This document shows positions 31,560-44,399 of a DNA stretch of 64,000 nt, piece by piece. Both the position numbers and the translations under genes were made by a program. Numbering within the stretch: the stretch's first letter is position 1; each line of letters starts with the position of its first letter. The stretch covers positions 154,890,179-154,954,178 of the forward strand of contig NC_071353.1 of the NCBI RefSeq assembly GCF_943734655.1. Reading direction: 5' to 3'. The notes under the pieces are model-generated. The model saw only the letters and a program-made list of their open reading frames with translations, had not been told where the DNA came from and made no database searches. The DNA is from Sabethes cyaneus (lineage: Eukaryota > Arthropoda > Insecta > Diptera > Culicidae).

Positions 31560-33370
31560 TAGTTGTTACCAATTAATGACTAATTTTAGTATAAATAAGT
31601 TACACCAACCAGAAATAACAAAAGTGTGCTACTTGGGGAATAATCGTCTAAAATTTAGTTTAGAAGCACTGAAGAATATTTCTTCCACGGCGTATGTCAA
31701 CAATTTTTTTTGACTTTAAATCACTAGAAACGCTTCTAAAGAAGCTCAGAAAGGGCCCAAAAAGCTAATACGACGACAAATGGCTAAATAAGATTGCTTA
31801 AAAACTGCTTCAGAAGCAGCTCAATAATGGCAATAAAATGTTTCCAAATTATATTAAAGCCGCTGCACAACTGCTTGTTCAGCCTACAAATGGCCAACTA
31901 AGAAAGGCCAGAAAAGGTCAAAAAAGAAAATGTTCCTTAATTAAGTTTAAATTCGCTGAAGAACACTTCTTCAGCGTATAAACTTTCGAATGAGAAGCCC
32001 ATAAATGGTAAAAAATATTTCTAAATTATGTTTAAATCCATTGAAGGATCTTTTTTTTGTTTTCGAATACATTACCAAAAACGAAACAATCCCAAAATGT
32101 GCTTGGAACCGCTAAAGAACACTTCTACAGCCATCAAATGGTCAAATAACAACGCCAATCGCTGAAAATGCCGTTGAAAATAGACAAGACCAGAAATGGG
32201 AAAAATGATAGAAAAATTTCCGAGTTAAACCTTAAACCGCTGAAGAACAGCTTTACAGCTAACAAATGGTCATATGAAAAGAAATTTTGAAAATGATTTT
32301 TAGACCCAGAAATGGTAAAAAAAAATGAAAATATTACCTTAGGAAAGCACATAAAAATCGCTTAAAAGACGGGCGAAATAGAGTACCGGTGGGTATTTTC
32401 AGCCCATTAAGCGGTAGCCTGAACAATATTCACGAATTGCGTTGAAATTATAACTATTCAAGACAAGATTTTTATATCAATTGATAGAATACCATTTACT
32501 GAATATCGGAGTGCATTTTGGTCTTAATGAAACGCTACTGAATTTGAGTTATAGTCGCGTGAAACGATGCAGTTGCTGCGGTTATTTTTGGCCCATTTTC
32601 TCTAGTTAGTGTCTGTGTTGTTTGAATATCCGGCAGGACGAAAAAACCTGCATGGTACAAATCATAACAGTTATAAAGCAATCCACCGAATAACTGGTAT
32701 AAATGGTACTGTGCGTGCGCCCACCATAATTTTTTTTAGTTGCGCAATTTACAATAAAGCTGATTTTTGACATATTGTTGGCTTATCAAAGGCTTATCAT
32801 CTACCAAAAACCAGCTGTATCCCCAGGGGCCTTATTGAAGATAACTAATTTTGCAGTGACAACAACTTGCTTCTGGCGATAGTGTATGTTAAATCGTTCA
32901 TATACACTAGCACCAGAGGCAAGCGGATGTTACTCAAAAACTAGCTATGTCAACACGATAGAAGAGTTTCAGGCGCATCTGCCTCGTATATTTGTAGTAG
33001 TGTAAAAGGAGCATCTCAAGCGCAGCAAAAAAGGGAATGTATGCCGAATTTAGTAGCGTGCCGAAAGTACCCTCCAATACCCTATATTCTTAAATTATGC
33101 TTAAATCGCTAACGAACTCAAGTCTTAAATCGGTTTTTACGCGTAAAATACGTTCCGCGTGAATTAAAACCACATAAATTCCGAAATTCGCGTAAAAAAC
33201 AAACCGCGTGAAAAGCGACTTCAGTGTAGTCAGCAAACAGCCAAATAAAACTGCCATAGAAATGCGGAAAACGCTTCTAAAACCCAGAAATGGTTTTAAT
33301 GGAAATGTTCACAACCTGAACCACTTCCACTTCCACAACCACTTCTACAGCCAGTAAGTGACCAAATAAG
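31560..33370. repeat. Degenerate ~110-bp tandem units flanking the satellite
   Basis: Words such as CGCTGAAGAACACTTCT, AACAAATGGTCAAATA and CCCAGAAATGG recur in order about every 100-130 bp (31660, 31735, 31855, 31970, 32110, 32240, 33270). The same words reappear beyond the satellite at 39930-40130, so the 12-bp array lies within or grew from this older repeat. Confidence 0.6.
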
Positions 33371-36300
33371 AAATTCGATCCAAAATCTGACCCACATTTA
33401 ATCAAAATGTGGTCCAAAATCTGATTCTGGTCTAGAAAATCTGATCCAAAATGTGGTTCTAAATCTGGTCCAGGCTCAAATTTTGTCCTTGGTCTAGAAT
33501 GTGGTTCAAAACCCTGTTCCCACACCTCATCCAGAATCTGATAATAAATGTGGCCCAAAATCTGGTGGAGGTTCAACATCCGAATCAGGTCCAAAAGCTA
33601 ATTCAAAATATGCCTAACATCTATTCAAAAAATGTACGCCAACTTTGGTCTAGACTTTACCTCAAATCTGCTTCCAAAATTTGGTAAAAAATCTGGAACA
33701 AAGCAAAAATGTGGAAACTTGCTCAAAACTTGATCCGAAATTTGGTTCAAAATTTTGTCACAAGTTTTTCAACCAGCATCTGCTTCCGGTCCAAAAGCAG
33801 GTCCCAAATCTGGTTCAGAATATCATCCTAGTCTTAGTCCAGAAGCTGGTCCAAAATTCAATCAAAAATTTGACCTAGAATATTATCCAAAATCTGGTCC
33901 GAATCTGATGTAAGTGTGGTCCAAAAGTAGATCTAGAATCTGATGCAGCTCCAAGAACAAAAATGTAGTCCAAAATCTTATCCCAAATTTGGTCCAGATC
34001 TGATAAAAATATGGCCCAAAATCTTGTTTATAATTTGGTTCAATTCCAGAATCTGGTTCAAAATTTGATCCAAAATCTGGATGACAAAAATGTGGTCCAG
34101 GTCAGAAATCTTGTTTTGATCCAAAATGTGGATGAATATCTGGTCCAAAATCTCTGATCAAAAACGTGGTCCAGAATCGAATCCAAAATCTGATGAAAAA
34201 TGCAGTCCTAAGAATGGCCCACAATTTAGTTTAAAATCTGTTTAAAAATGTGCCTCAAGACCTGCTCCAAGACCATTTGATAGACTATGTAGTATTTAGA
34301 AACATTTCCTTTTTTAGTCAGTTCTAGTCTTTAGAAGCATTAAGAAGTGCCTCTATAAACAAAATTAGGCTCATTTTCGCTCATTTTAGTGAAAGCCGAA
34401 AGCGAAAATGAGCCTAATTTTGTTCATAGAGGCCCTTCTTAATGCTTCTGAAGTCTAGAAATGACTCAAAAAGGAAATATTTCTAAAGTTCTTGAGGCAC
34501 ATTTTTAAACAGATTTTAAAGCACCAACTAGGTTTTGGATCAGATTTTAAACCAGATTCTGAACCTGAACCACAGTTTGATCCTGTATTGTATCATAGAC
34601 CCCATTTTTTTAACCAAATTTTGGAATATATTTGGACTAAATTGTGGGCCATTCTTAGGACTGCATTTTTCATCAGATTTTTGACTCGATTCTGGACATG
34701 ATTTTGGACCACGCTTTTGATCAGATTTTTGACCACAGATTTTGGACCAGATATTCATCCACATTTTGGATCAAAACAAGATTTCTGACCTGGACCATAT
34801 GTTTCTCATCCAGATTTTGGATCAAATTTTAAACCAGATTCTGGAATTGAACCAAATTATAAACAAGATTTTGGGCCATATTTTTATCAGATCTGGACCA
34901 AATTTGGGATAATATTCTGGGTCAAATTTTTGATTGAATTTTCGACCAGCTTGTGGACCAAGACTAGGATGATATTCTGAACCAGATTTGGGGCCAGCTT
35001 TTGGACCGGAAGCAGATGCTGGTTGAAAAATTTGTGACAAATTTTTGATCGGGTTTTGAGCAAGCTTCTGAACCTGGACCACATTTTTTACCTTGTTCCA
35101 GATTTTGTACCAAATTTTGGAACAGATTTGAACTAGAATCTAGACCAAGGACATAATTTGATCCTGGACCAGATTCGGGACCACATTTTGGATCAGATTT
35201 AGGGCCACATACTAGACCAGAACCAGATTTTGGGCCTGCGTCAGATTCTGGATCAGATTTTGGCCCACTTTTTTCTAAATTTATTGAATGTGGGTCAGAT
35301 TTGGGACCACATTTTTTATCGAATTCCGGACCAGATTCTGCACATGGACTAGAATATAAACCAGATTTTGGATCAAATGTGGACCAGATTTGGGACCACA
35401 TTTTTGGATCAGGTGTTTTGGGTCAGACTTTGCACTTGGAGCAGGTTTTGAGCGTCATTTTTGATCAGATTCTGGACCTGAACCAGATCTAGGAGCTGCA
35501 TAGGATTCTAGACCAGATCTTGTACCACATTTTTTTTTATCAGAATTGAATTAGTTTTCTGATATTATTTTGGATCAAATTATGAACCAGAATCTGAAAC
35601 TGGACCAGATTATAAACCAGATTTTTTAACACATTTTTATCAGATTTTAAACCACCAACCAGATTTTGGATCAGCTTTTGAACCAATTTCTGGACCTGAA
35701 CTTAATCATGAGCCACAATTTGTATCAAATTTTGTTCCAGATTGTATACCATACTTTTCATTAGACTTTGGTCATATTTGGCATCAGGTTCTGGACCTGA
35801 ACCAGATGTTGGACCTCCATCAGAGTTTGGATCTCATCTTTATCAAATTGAAATATATTTTGGACCACATTTTTTACCAGGTTCTGGGTGATTTTGACCC
35901 TGGGTCACATTCAGGACCACATTTGTAATCAGATCCTAAACCTAATCGTGTACCACATTTTTGATCAGATTTTGGACACAATGTTCAACAAAATTCTGGA
36001 CCACAACCAGATTTTGGACCAGGATCACATTTTGAACAACATTTTTATTTAATTTTGGACCAGACTTTAGGTCAAATTTTAGATTATTGTTGTTCATTTA
36101 TAAGTTTTAGATTAAATTTTGGACTACATGTTTTGAATAGTTGTTGGTCATATTTTAGGACAGAATTTAAGCCTGGCCCAGATTCGGGACCACATTTTGG
36201 ATCACATTTAGGGCCACAGATTTTAAACCTAGTCTTGACATTCTGGACCAGAACCAGAATTTGGACCTGCATCAGATTCTAGATCAGATTTTGGACCGCA

Positions 36301-39300
36301 TTTTTGATCGAATTCCGGACCAGAATTTGGACCAAATGTGGATCAGATTTTGGACCACATTTTTGGTTGAGATTTTTAGGCAAGACATTGCATTCGGAGT
36401 AGGTTTCGGGACAATTTTTTATTCAGATTCTGGACCTGAACCAGTTCTAGGAGCTGCATAAGATTCTAGACTAGATCTTGGATCGCATTTTTTATTAGAA
36501 TTGAATCAGTTCTGATACAATTTTGGATCAAGTTTTAGACCAGACTATGAAACTGGACCAGACCAACCAGAATCAGTAAACCAGATTGGACCAAAGCATG
36601 GACCACAATTCGTATCAAATTTTGTTCCAGATTGTGGACCATACTTATCATTAGTCTTTGACCATATTTTGGACCAGATTCTGGACCTGAACCAGATGTT
36701 GGACCTCCAGTCAGATTTTGGATCACATTTTTATCAAATTGTATAATATTTTGGAACACATTTTTAGCCCTGGACCTGATTCGGGAACACTTGTATAATC
36801 AGATTTTAAACCACCTACAAAATTTTGGATTAGATTTTGAGCCGGAGTCTGTGTCTGGACCACATTTTTACCGAATTTCGTTACAGATTTCGAAACAGAT
36901 TTGAACTGGATTGTAAACCATACCTTGGACCACATTTTTTTATCAGAATATGGACTACGTATTCCAATAAATTCTGGACCAAAACCAGATTTTGGACCAG
37001 GGCCACATTTTAAACGTCATTTTTATTTAATTGTGAATCAGATTTTAGATTGTTTTTGTTGTTGTTGTTGTCTTTGGACTAGCTTCTGGACCTGAACCGG
37101 ATGTTGTACCTCCAGCCAGATTTTGGCCCACATTTTTATCAAATTTGCACCAAGGTTTCTTTAATATTTTGGACCAGATTTTATATCAGATTCTGAATGA
37201 GGTGTTGGACCAGATTTTGAACCACATTCCATACCAAGGACAGAATTTGAGTCTGCATCAGATTCGAGACCACATTTTGGATCAGATTTTGGGCCACATT
37301 CTAGATCAGAACTAGATTTTGGACCTGCAACAGATTCTGGATCATATTTTGGACCACATTTTTGATCAAATTCCGAACCAGATTCTGGACATGGATTAGA
37401 ATATAAACCATATTTTGGACCATATTTTTGGATGAGATTTTTTGGGCCAGACTATGCAGTTGGAGCAGATTTCGGGCCAAATTTGTGACAGATTTTGCTT
37501 GTATTTTTGATAAGATTTTGTGCATCATTTTTGATCAGATTTTTATTCAGATTGTGGACCTGAACCAGATCTAGGAGCTGCATAAGATTCTAGACTAGAT
37601 CTTGGATCGCATTTTTTATTAGAATTGAATCAGTTTTCTGATACAATTTTGGATCAAGTTTTAGACCAGACTCTGAAACTGGACCAGATTATAAACCAGA
37701 GTGGACTAAAGCATGGACCACAATTCGTATCAAATTTTATTCCATATTTTGGACCATACTTTTCATTAGATTTTGACCATATTTTGGACCAGATTCTGGA
37801 CCTGAACCAGATGTTGGACCTCCGTCAGATTTTGGATCACATTTTTATCGAATTGTATAATATTTTGGACCACATTTTTGACCAGCTTCTGGAGATGTGG
37901 GACCCGGTTTTAGACCAACACCAGATTTTGGCCCTGAACCTGATTCGGGAACACTTTTGTAATCAAATTTTAAACCACCTACAAAATTTTGGATTAGATT
38001 TTGAGCCGGAGTCTGTGTCTGGACTATATCGTGTACCACATATTTATCAAATTTCGTTGCAGATTTCGAAACAGATTTGAACTGGATTGTGAATCATACT
38101 TTGGACCACATTTTTGATCAGAATATGGACCAAATATTCCATTAAATTCTGGACTAAAACCTGATTTTGGACCAGGACCACATTTTCAACGTAATTTTTA
38201 TTTAATTTTGAACCAGATTTTATATCAAATTTTAGATTATTGTTGTTGTTGTTGTTGTTGTCTTTGGACTAGCTTCTGGACCGGAACCGGATGTTGGACC
38301 TCCATCAGATTTTGACCCACATTTTTATCAAATTTGCACCAAAATTTCTTTAATATTTTGGATCACATTTTTTGTTAGATTTTGAATGAGGTGTTGGTCC
38401 AGATTTTGAACCACATTCTAGACCAAGGGCAGCATTTGAGCCTGGATCAGATTCGGGACCACATTTTGGTTCACATTTTGGGCCACAGATTTTAAACATG
38501 GTCTTGACATTCTAGACTAGAACCAGATTTTGGAGCTGCATCAGATTTTGGACCACATTTCTATGAAATGTGGATCAGATTTTGGATAATATTTCGGATC
38601 TAATTTTTGATTGAATTCCGGACCAGATTCTGGACATGGACCAGAATATAAACCAATTTTTGGATCAACTGTGGTCGAGATTTTGGACCACATTTTTGAA
38701 TCAGATTTTTTGGGCCAGGCAGATGTTGGGCCAAATTTTTATCAGATTTGGACTATATTTTGGATAAGATTTTGTGCATCATTTCTGATCAGATTTTTAT
38801 TTAGATTCTGGACCTGCACCAGATCTAGGAGCTGCATAAGATTCTAGACTAGATCTTGGACCACTTTTTTTATCATAATTGAATCAGTTTTCTGAAATTA
38901 ATTTGGATCAAAATTTAAACCAGACTCTGAAACTGGACCAGATTATAAACCAGATTTTTGGCCACATTTTTTATCAGGTTTTAAACCATCAACCAGATTC
39001 TGGACCTAGGCCGTTATTTGGACCTAGACTAAATCATGGGCCACGATTCTTATCAAATTTTGTTCCAGATTTTGGGCCATACTTTTTATTAGATTTTGAC
39101 CATATTTTGGACCAGATTCAGGACCTGAACCAGATGTTGGACCTCCGACAGATTTTGGGTCACATTTCTATCAAAGTATATAATATTTTGGGCCACATTT
39201 TTGGCCAGCTTCTGGATGAGATGTGAGACCAGGTTTTAGACCAACATCAGATTTTGGCCCTGGGCCTGATTCGTGAACACTTTTGTAAACAGATTTTAAA

Positions 39301-39880
39301 CCACCTACAAAATTTTGGATTAGATTTTGAGCCGGAGTCTGTGTCTGGACTGAACCGTGTACCACATTTTTAATCCAATTTTGTTGCAGATTTCGAGACA
39401 GATTTTAACTGGATTGTGAACCATACTTTGGACCACATTTTTTCTAGACCTGGGCCGTTATTTGGACCTAGACTAAATCGTGGGCCACAATTCTTATCAA
39501 ATTTTGTCCAGATTTTGGACCATATTTTTTATTAGATTTTGACCATATATTGGATTAGATTCTGGACCTGAACCAGATGTTGGACCTCCATCAGATTTTG
39601 AATCAAGTTTTGGACTATATTTTTATTAGATGTGGGTATGATTTTGGATAATATTTTGAACCAAATTTTTGATTAAATTTCGGACCAGATTCTGGACATG
39701 GACATGGACAATATAAACCATCAAATGAATCAAATTTGGACCCCATTTTTGCATCAGATTTTTTGGGTCAGAACTTGGAGCAGACTTGATGTGGATCATA
39801 TTCAGGACCAGATCCAGACCTGCATCAGAGTTTAGTCCACATTTTTTCAAATTTGTACCAGGTTTAATACCACTTAAAAA
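33370..39880. repeat. 12-bp satellite, consensus GACCAGATTTTG, 6.5 kb
   Basis: Tandem degenerate GACCAGATTTTG units fill the block. From 33370 to 34250 they are in the reverse sense (CCAAAATCTGGT) and from 34490 onward in the forward sense, with a palindrome at the switch. Between about 35480 and 39880 a longer pattern is superimposed: a marker made of CTAGGAGCTGCATA and GAATTGAATCAG recurs at about 35490, 36445, 37570 and 38825. Frequent GACCAGA/TCTGGTC words make it locally near-palindromic. Short ORFs here are artefacts. Confidence 0.95.
33640..35140. repeat. Large inverted repeat centred at ~34391
   Basis: The core arms AAAATTAGGCTCATTTTCGC (34361-34380) and its complement (34402-34421) are perfect, with a loop of about 20 nt. 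Outward, AAGCATTAAGAAG, GGAAATATTTCTAAA and satellite blocks such as AGCAGATGCTGGTTG pair across the axis to about 700 bp on each side with mismatches. Confidence 0.85.
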
Positions 39881-40830
39881 TCGTGGTTAAAAATAAAATT
39901 TTAAATCGTCTAAAAGACAAATGAAAATGCTTCTAAACCCCATGAATGGCCCCAAAAATTAAAATAATCCCAAATTAAGTCTAAGAACACATTATTTCTA
40001 AAATCACTTAAAAAAGAATCCCTTCTAAAGCCCAGAAAATGCCAAAAAGAAAACAGTTCTAAACTAGGTTTAATACCGCTGAAGAATATTTCTTTAGCTG
40101 ATAAATGGAAAGAAAAGGTGCCCAGGAATACGTTATAGAATGATTCTGGATGGTTCTAATACTTGAGTTCTCTTATTTTCCGAGAAAACTCCTCGGATTG
40201 TCCCGAACATTGCCTCTTTAAATTTCTATTCTAAAATTCGAAATATTTTTTTAAATTTTAACCTGTATTGTTTTAAGCGCTAAAAAATTCATGCTTTTAA
40301 CTTTGTCTTAAAAATTTACGTATTCAATGTCGACTGCCGGAAGAGAGAAGAAAAAGTCCTGTGCTACTTCCTTGCGGGACTTGAAATATTATATCAGTAC
40401 AATTTATGTTTCTTATCAGTCACATGGATAATATTTATAGTAAACCTATACAATATTTTTCATTCTTTTTGCATGTCATTGTACGTTTTCGTTTTGTGTT
40501 AGAGTGCGTTTGTTTTGCTTTTAACGTAGAAATATAACCGCTGTCACCACACTGCACGTGCGTTCGATATTCGATCTACCCCAGAAAACAAACAAAACAA
40601 AAAAAAATCTCTCGACCTCCCACCTCCTCCTAACTCGCCCCCCCCCCCATTTGTCTTTGAATGCTGTCGTAACTGTGTTTTGTTTTGTTTACGTTTTACG
40701 ATAATCCTGCAACAAAAAAACCAACCAAACCTCCATGCTGCATGCCAGAGAGTACAATCGGCTTGTGGCAGGACAGATGAAAATCAAAGTTAAAATGAAG
40801 CTTTTCTGTTTCTCTTTCCTTACCTGGCAG
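39881..40830. other. Intron upstream of the first neurobeachin exon, no exon seen
   Basis: 39930-40160 repeats the ~110-bp words seen at 31560-33370. 40160-40800 is unique and AT-rich. 40801-40830 is a good pyrimidine tract ending TTACCTGGCAG, the acceptor for the exon at 40831. An ATG at 40735 opens the same frame, but its residues lie in the intron and do not look like neurobeachin. Confidence 0.6.
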
Positions 40831-41387
40831 CTGCTGGACCACGTGCTGTTCAACCCGTCGCTGTGGATCTACACTCCGGCCACGGTACAGGCCCGGCTGT
40901 ACGCCTACCTGGCGACGGAGTTCCTCAGCGACACCCAGATCTACAGCAACGTCCGGCGGGTTAGCACCGTCCTGCAGACGGTTCATACGCTCAAGTTCTA
41001 CTACTGGGTCGTTAACCCACGGGCCAAGTCGGGTATCACGCCGAAAGGGCTGGATGGACCCCGACCGGCTCAGAAAGATATCCTAGCGATCAGAGCCTAC
41101 ATACTACTCTTTCTGAAACAGCTAATTACGATCGGTAACGGAGTGAAGGATGACGAACTTCAGAGCATCCTGAACTACCTGATGACGATGCACGAGGACG
41201 AGAATCTGCACGACGTGCTGCAGATGCTGATTTCCCTAATGTCCGAACATCCGAGCTCGATGGTACCGGCGTTCGACGTGAAGCACGGCGTTCGCACCAT
41301 CTTCAAGCTCCTGGCCGCCGAGAGCCAGCTAATTCGGCTACAAGCCCTGAAGTTGCTCGGTTTCTTCCTGTCTCGCAGCACCCACAA
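40831..41387 (+). CDS. rg: Neurobeachin/rugose-family protein, internal exon 1 in window
   Basis: The acceptor CAG is at 40828-40830 and the donor GTAAGT begins at 41388. The 557-nt exon encodes 185 residues plus two bases. The reading LLDHVLFNPSLWIYTPATVQ, then YYWVVNPRAKSGITPKGLDGPRP, then ILNYLMTMHEDENLHDVLQM is the conserved armadillo-like middle of the neurobeachin family (Drosophila rugose/DAKAP550, human NBEA and LRBA). These are large cytosolic, membrane-associated scaffolds for vesicle traffic and synapse function. The exon starts in phase 0 and ends in phase 2 (CAC AA|A). N-terminal exons are not recognised upstream in the window. Confidence 0.92.
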
Positions 41388-41472
41388 GTAAGTATGCCTG
41401 TAACTGAAACACCCACACTCAAGTAAGTACAAACCTTTCCTTTTTTTTCTTTTTATTAACACAAAAAATCAG

Positions 41473-43717
41473 ACGAAAATACGACGTCATGTCGCCCCAC
41501 AATCTGTACACGCTCCTAGCGGAGCGGTTGCTTCTGTACGAGGAATCCCTCTCGCTGCCAACGTACAACGTCCTGTACGAAATTATGACCGAACACATCT
41601 CGCAGCAAATTCTGTACGCCAAACATCCGGAACCGGAGAGTCACTACCGGTTGGAGAATCCCATGATACTGAAGGTGGTCGCCACACTGATCCGCCAGTC
41701 GAAGCAAAGCGATCAGCTGCTGGAGGTGAAGAAACTCTTCCTATCGGATATGACCCTGCTGTGCAATAACAATCGCGAAAATCGGCGCACGGTGCTGCAG
41801 ATGAGCGTCTGGCAGGAGTGGTTGATTGCGATGGCCTACATTCATCCGAAGAACTCCGAAGAGCAAAAGCTGTCGGATATGGTGTACTCGCTGTTCCGGA
41901 TGCTGTTGCATCATGCCATCAAGTACGAGTACGGCGGCTGGCGGGTGTGGGTTGATACGCTGGCGATCGTGCACTCGAAGGTTTCCTACGAAGAGTTCAA
42001 GCTGCAGTTTGCGCAGATGTATGAGCATTACGAGAAGCATCGGACGGACAACATTACGGATCCGGCGCTGAGACAGCAGCGGCCGATTAGTACGATTAGT
42101 GGTTGGGAGCGGGGAGCTGGCGGTAGTGGAGGAGCCGGTGGTGGGGAGAGCGGGAATGATGAGCGGGAAAGGCAGGAGAAGCAAGAGCTGGCGGCTATTG
42201 AAGGACCGACGAAGAAGTGTGTTTGCGAGCCGGAGGAAGCGATTGTTGAGGACGATAAGGCAAAGCTTCGTGGGGTGATAGAAAATGGTCACGAAGGGGT
42301 TGAGGAAGAGGAGGAAGAGTTCGATGAAGAAGAGGAAGAGGAGGAGCTGGAGGAAGAGCAAGGTGAGGAGGAGTTAGAGGAAGAGGAGGAAGAGTTGTCG
42401 CAGAGTGAGTTGAAGAGGGCTTTGGAGATCGGATCGCTGAAGGAGAGTCAGAATGTTCCCGAGCAGGTGGTGGAAGGAATCGTGGAGGAGATTATAAGCA
42501 AGTCCGAGAGTTTGCTGAAGCAAACCGAAGAGGAGTTGCAGGATTCCAGTGCGGAGCAGGCGACGTCGTCGCCGGTGATTAAAGACGAGGAAATCGAGCT
42601 GGCGGTTAATGAAGTGGTGAAGGGTGTGCTATCGTTGAAAACATCTGGCAGTGCAACGGCCGGAAGCACTGGGGAAGATGATGCGTTGAACAACAACAAT
42701 AGTAGCAGCAACAGTACGGACAGTGTTACGCAGAAGACTGATAGTGTAGCATCAAGTGCAATAACTAGTGGTAATAGCAACAATTTAAACAATAATAATC
42801 TAAGTAGCAATAGCGAAGTTTGCCAAGATGAAGAACAAAGTAAAGAGCAGGTGCAGGAGATGATTTCGGAGATCGTGAATGAACTGGTCGAAAACAGTTT
42901 GAAGGAGGGTGACGTTAGTTTGGTTCCGGAAAGTGCTGAACAAACCGAAATCGAAGCTCAGGTTAAGGAAGTTGTCGAATCCATTATCACCGAAGCGGTC
43001 GTGCGAGCAGAGCAGGTCTGTACCCCAGAACCGGCCGACGAACCGGAACAGATGAGCACGGAGTCCAGTCCGGAGAAGGAACTCTCCATTGTAAAGCTAG
43101 ACACCGTCTCAGCGGAGATCGCTCGCAACGAGTCCTCCATCGAACGCAAACTAGAACTGGAAGAAGACGAAGAGCGTGAGGTCGACGAAGAAGACGACGA
43201 TGACGACGATGAGAGTGAAGTTCCGGACACTCCAGCGACGGTAGCCAGTCTGAACAAAAGCGAAACGGTTAGCAGCACCACAGCAAGTCAGGTCACCATT
43301 CTCCCAACAACCGCCAAGAAAACGGCAGTCAATGCCTCAACTAGCACCACGACCGATTCGCCGCCGGTGCACTTCGTCGAGCCGTCCGGAGCCGGGGCTT
43401 CGAAAGCGCAACGCTCCAAGTCGGCCTCAACCCGTCCAATGTTCTCACCCGGACCGACGCGGCCCCCCTTCCGGATACCGGAGTTCAAGTGGTCCTACAT
43501 CCACCAGCGGCTGCTGTCGGATGTGCTGTTCTCGCTGGAAACGGACATCCAGGTGTGGCGGTCGCACTCCACCAAGAGTGTTCTGGATTTTGTCAACTCT
43601 GCCGAAAATGCAATCTTCGTGGTGAACACCGTTCACCTAATCTCGCAGCTAGCCGACAATCTGATCATCGCTTGTGGCGGCTTGCTGCCGCTGCTTGCCA
43701 GTGCCACGTCTCCCAAT
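41473..43717 (+). CDS. rg: Neurobeachin/rugose-family protein, large internal exon 2
   Basis: It is separated from the previous exon by an 85-nt intron (acceptor ATCAG at 41468-41472) and ends at GTGAGT (43718). The start, KRKYDVMSPHNLYTLLAERLL to about 42040 (WGGWRVWVDTL-like: YGGWRVWVDTLAIVHSKV), is conserved armadillo-like sequence. The middle (about 42090-43430) is poorly conserved: a Gly-rich stretch, Glu/Asp tracts at 42299-42405 and 43158-43220, and a Ser/Asn-rich stretch at 42688-42810. Four amphipathic I/V-rich helices lie between them, candidates for PKA RII binding. The end (PPFRIPEFKWSYIHQRLL, then CGGLLPLLASATSPN) is again conserved. 748 full codons, no stops. Confidence 0.92.
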
Positions 43718-43782
43718 GTGAGTAACATCCTCCCCCCTAAAAAAAATTGTTTTTTATAATTGTTTTCATCTTTCGAACACAG

Positions 43783-44208
43783 TCCGAGCTTGACGTTCTG
43801 GAGCCTACCCAGGGCATGCCGCTGGACGTGGCCGTTTCCTTCCTGCAGCGTTTGGTCAACATGGCCGACGTGTTGATCTTCGCCAGTTCCCTGAACTTCG
43901 GCGAATTGGAAGCAGAAAAGAATATGTCCAGTGGTGGCATTCTGCGCCAATGTCTACGGTTGGTTTGCACCTGTGCGGTGCGTAACTGTCTGGAGTGCAA
44001 GGAACGCACCCGTGGGCTGTACAATGGCATGTCGCTCAAGGACATCCCTGGCGGTGCTCATCTGCAGGCCCTCATTCGGGGTGCGCAGACAACGTCGAAG
44101 ACAATCATCGAGTCGCTGTCCGGACCGATGAGCCCGGTCAAGGATCCGGAGAAGCTGCTGCAGGACATGGACATCAACCGGCTGCGGGCGGTCATCTATC
44201 GGGATGTG
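43783..44208 (+). CDS. rg: Neurobeachin/rugose-family protein, internal exon 3
   Basis: It follows a 65-nt intron (GTGAGT to AACACAG) and is in phase 0 at both ends, 142 codons. It reads SELDVLEPTQGMPLDVAVSF, FASSLNFGELEAEKNMSSGG, ILRQCLRLVCTCAVRNCLEC and LLQDMDINRLRAVIYRDV, all highly conserved in neurobeachin/LRBA. The donor GTAAGT at 44209 opens a 10,226-nt intron. The ORF runs past the donor to 44283, but those residues (after RDV) are intronic. Confidence 0.93.
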
Positions 44209-44399
44209 GTAAGTGCTGCGCAAACACACAAAATTCCAACGGTTGCACACGGGAGGGCGTGGAACGAAGGGTTTTCTTGTTAGCTAGGAGTAAAGCATGA
44301 AGAATGGATGACTTTTGGGAAATTTGTTAACTTGGGAAATGCGCGTTTTGGAGCGGTTTTTAATTCTTACGAAATAATAATGGTTTCAAATGCGATAAA
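44209..44399 (+). other. Start of the 10.2-kb neurobeachin intron
   Basis: The donor is GTAAGTGC. Unique AT-rich sequence continues to about 44399, where the 12-bp satellite begins. No exon or regulatory site was recognised. Confidence 0.6.

Noticed and set aside
33499..40000. Many 60-150-codon ORFs rich in D-Q-I-L or G-P-K-S-G
   Set aside because: All follow the 12-bp satellite period; none crosses unique sequence.
40735..40830. ATG at 40735 as the start of the neurobeachin protein
   Set aside because: The family has many conserved residues before this point and the sequence is a pyrimidine tract ending in CAG, so it is an intron.
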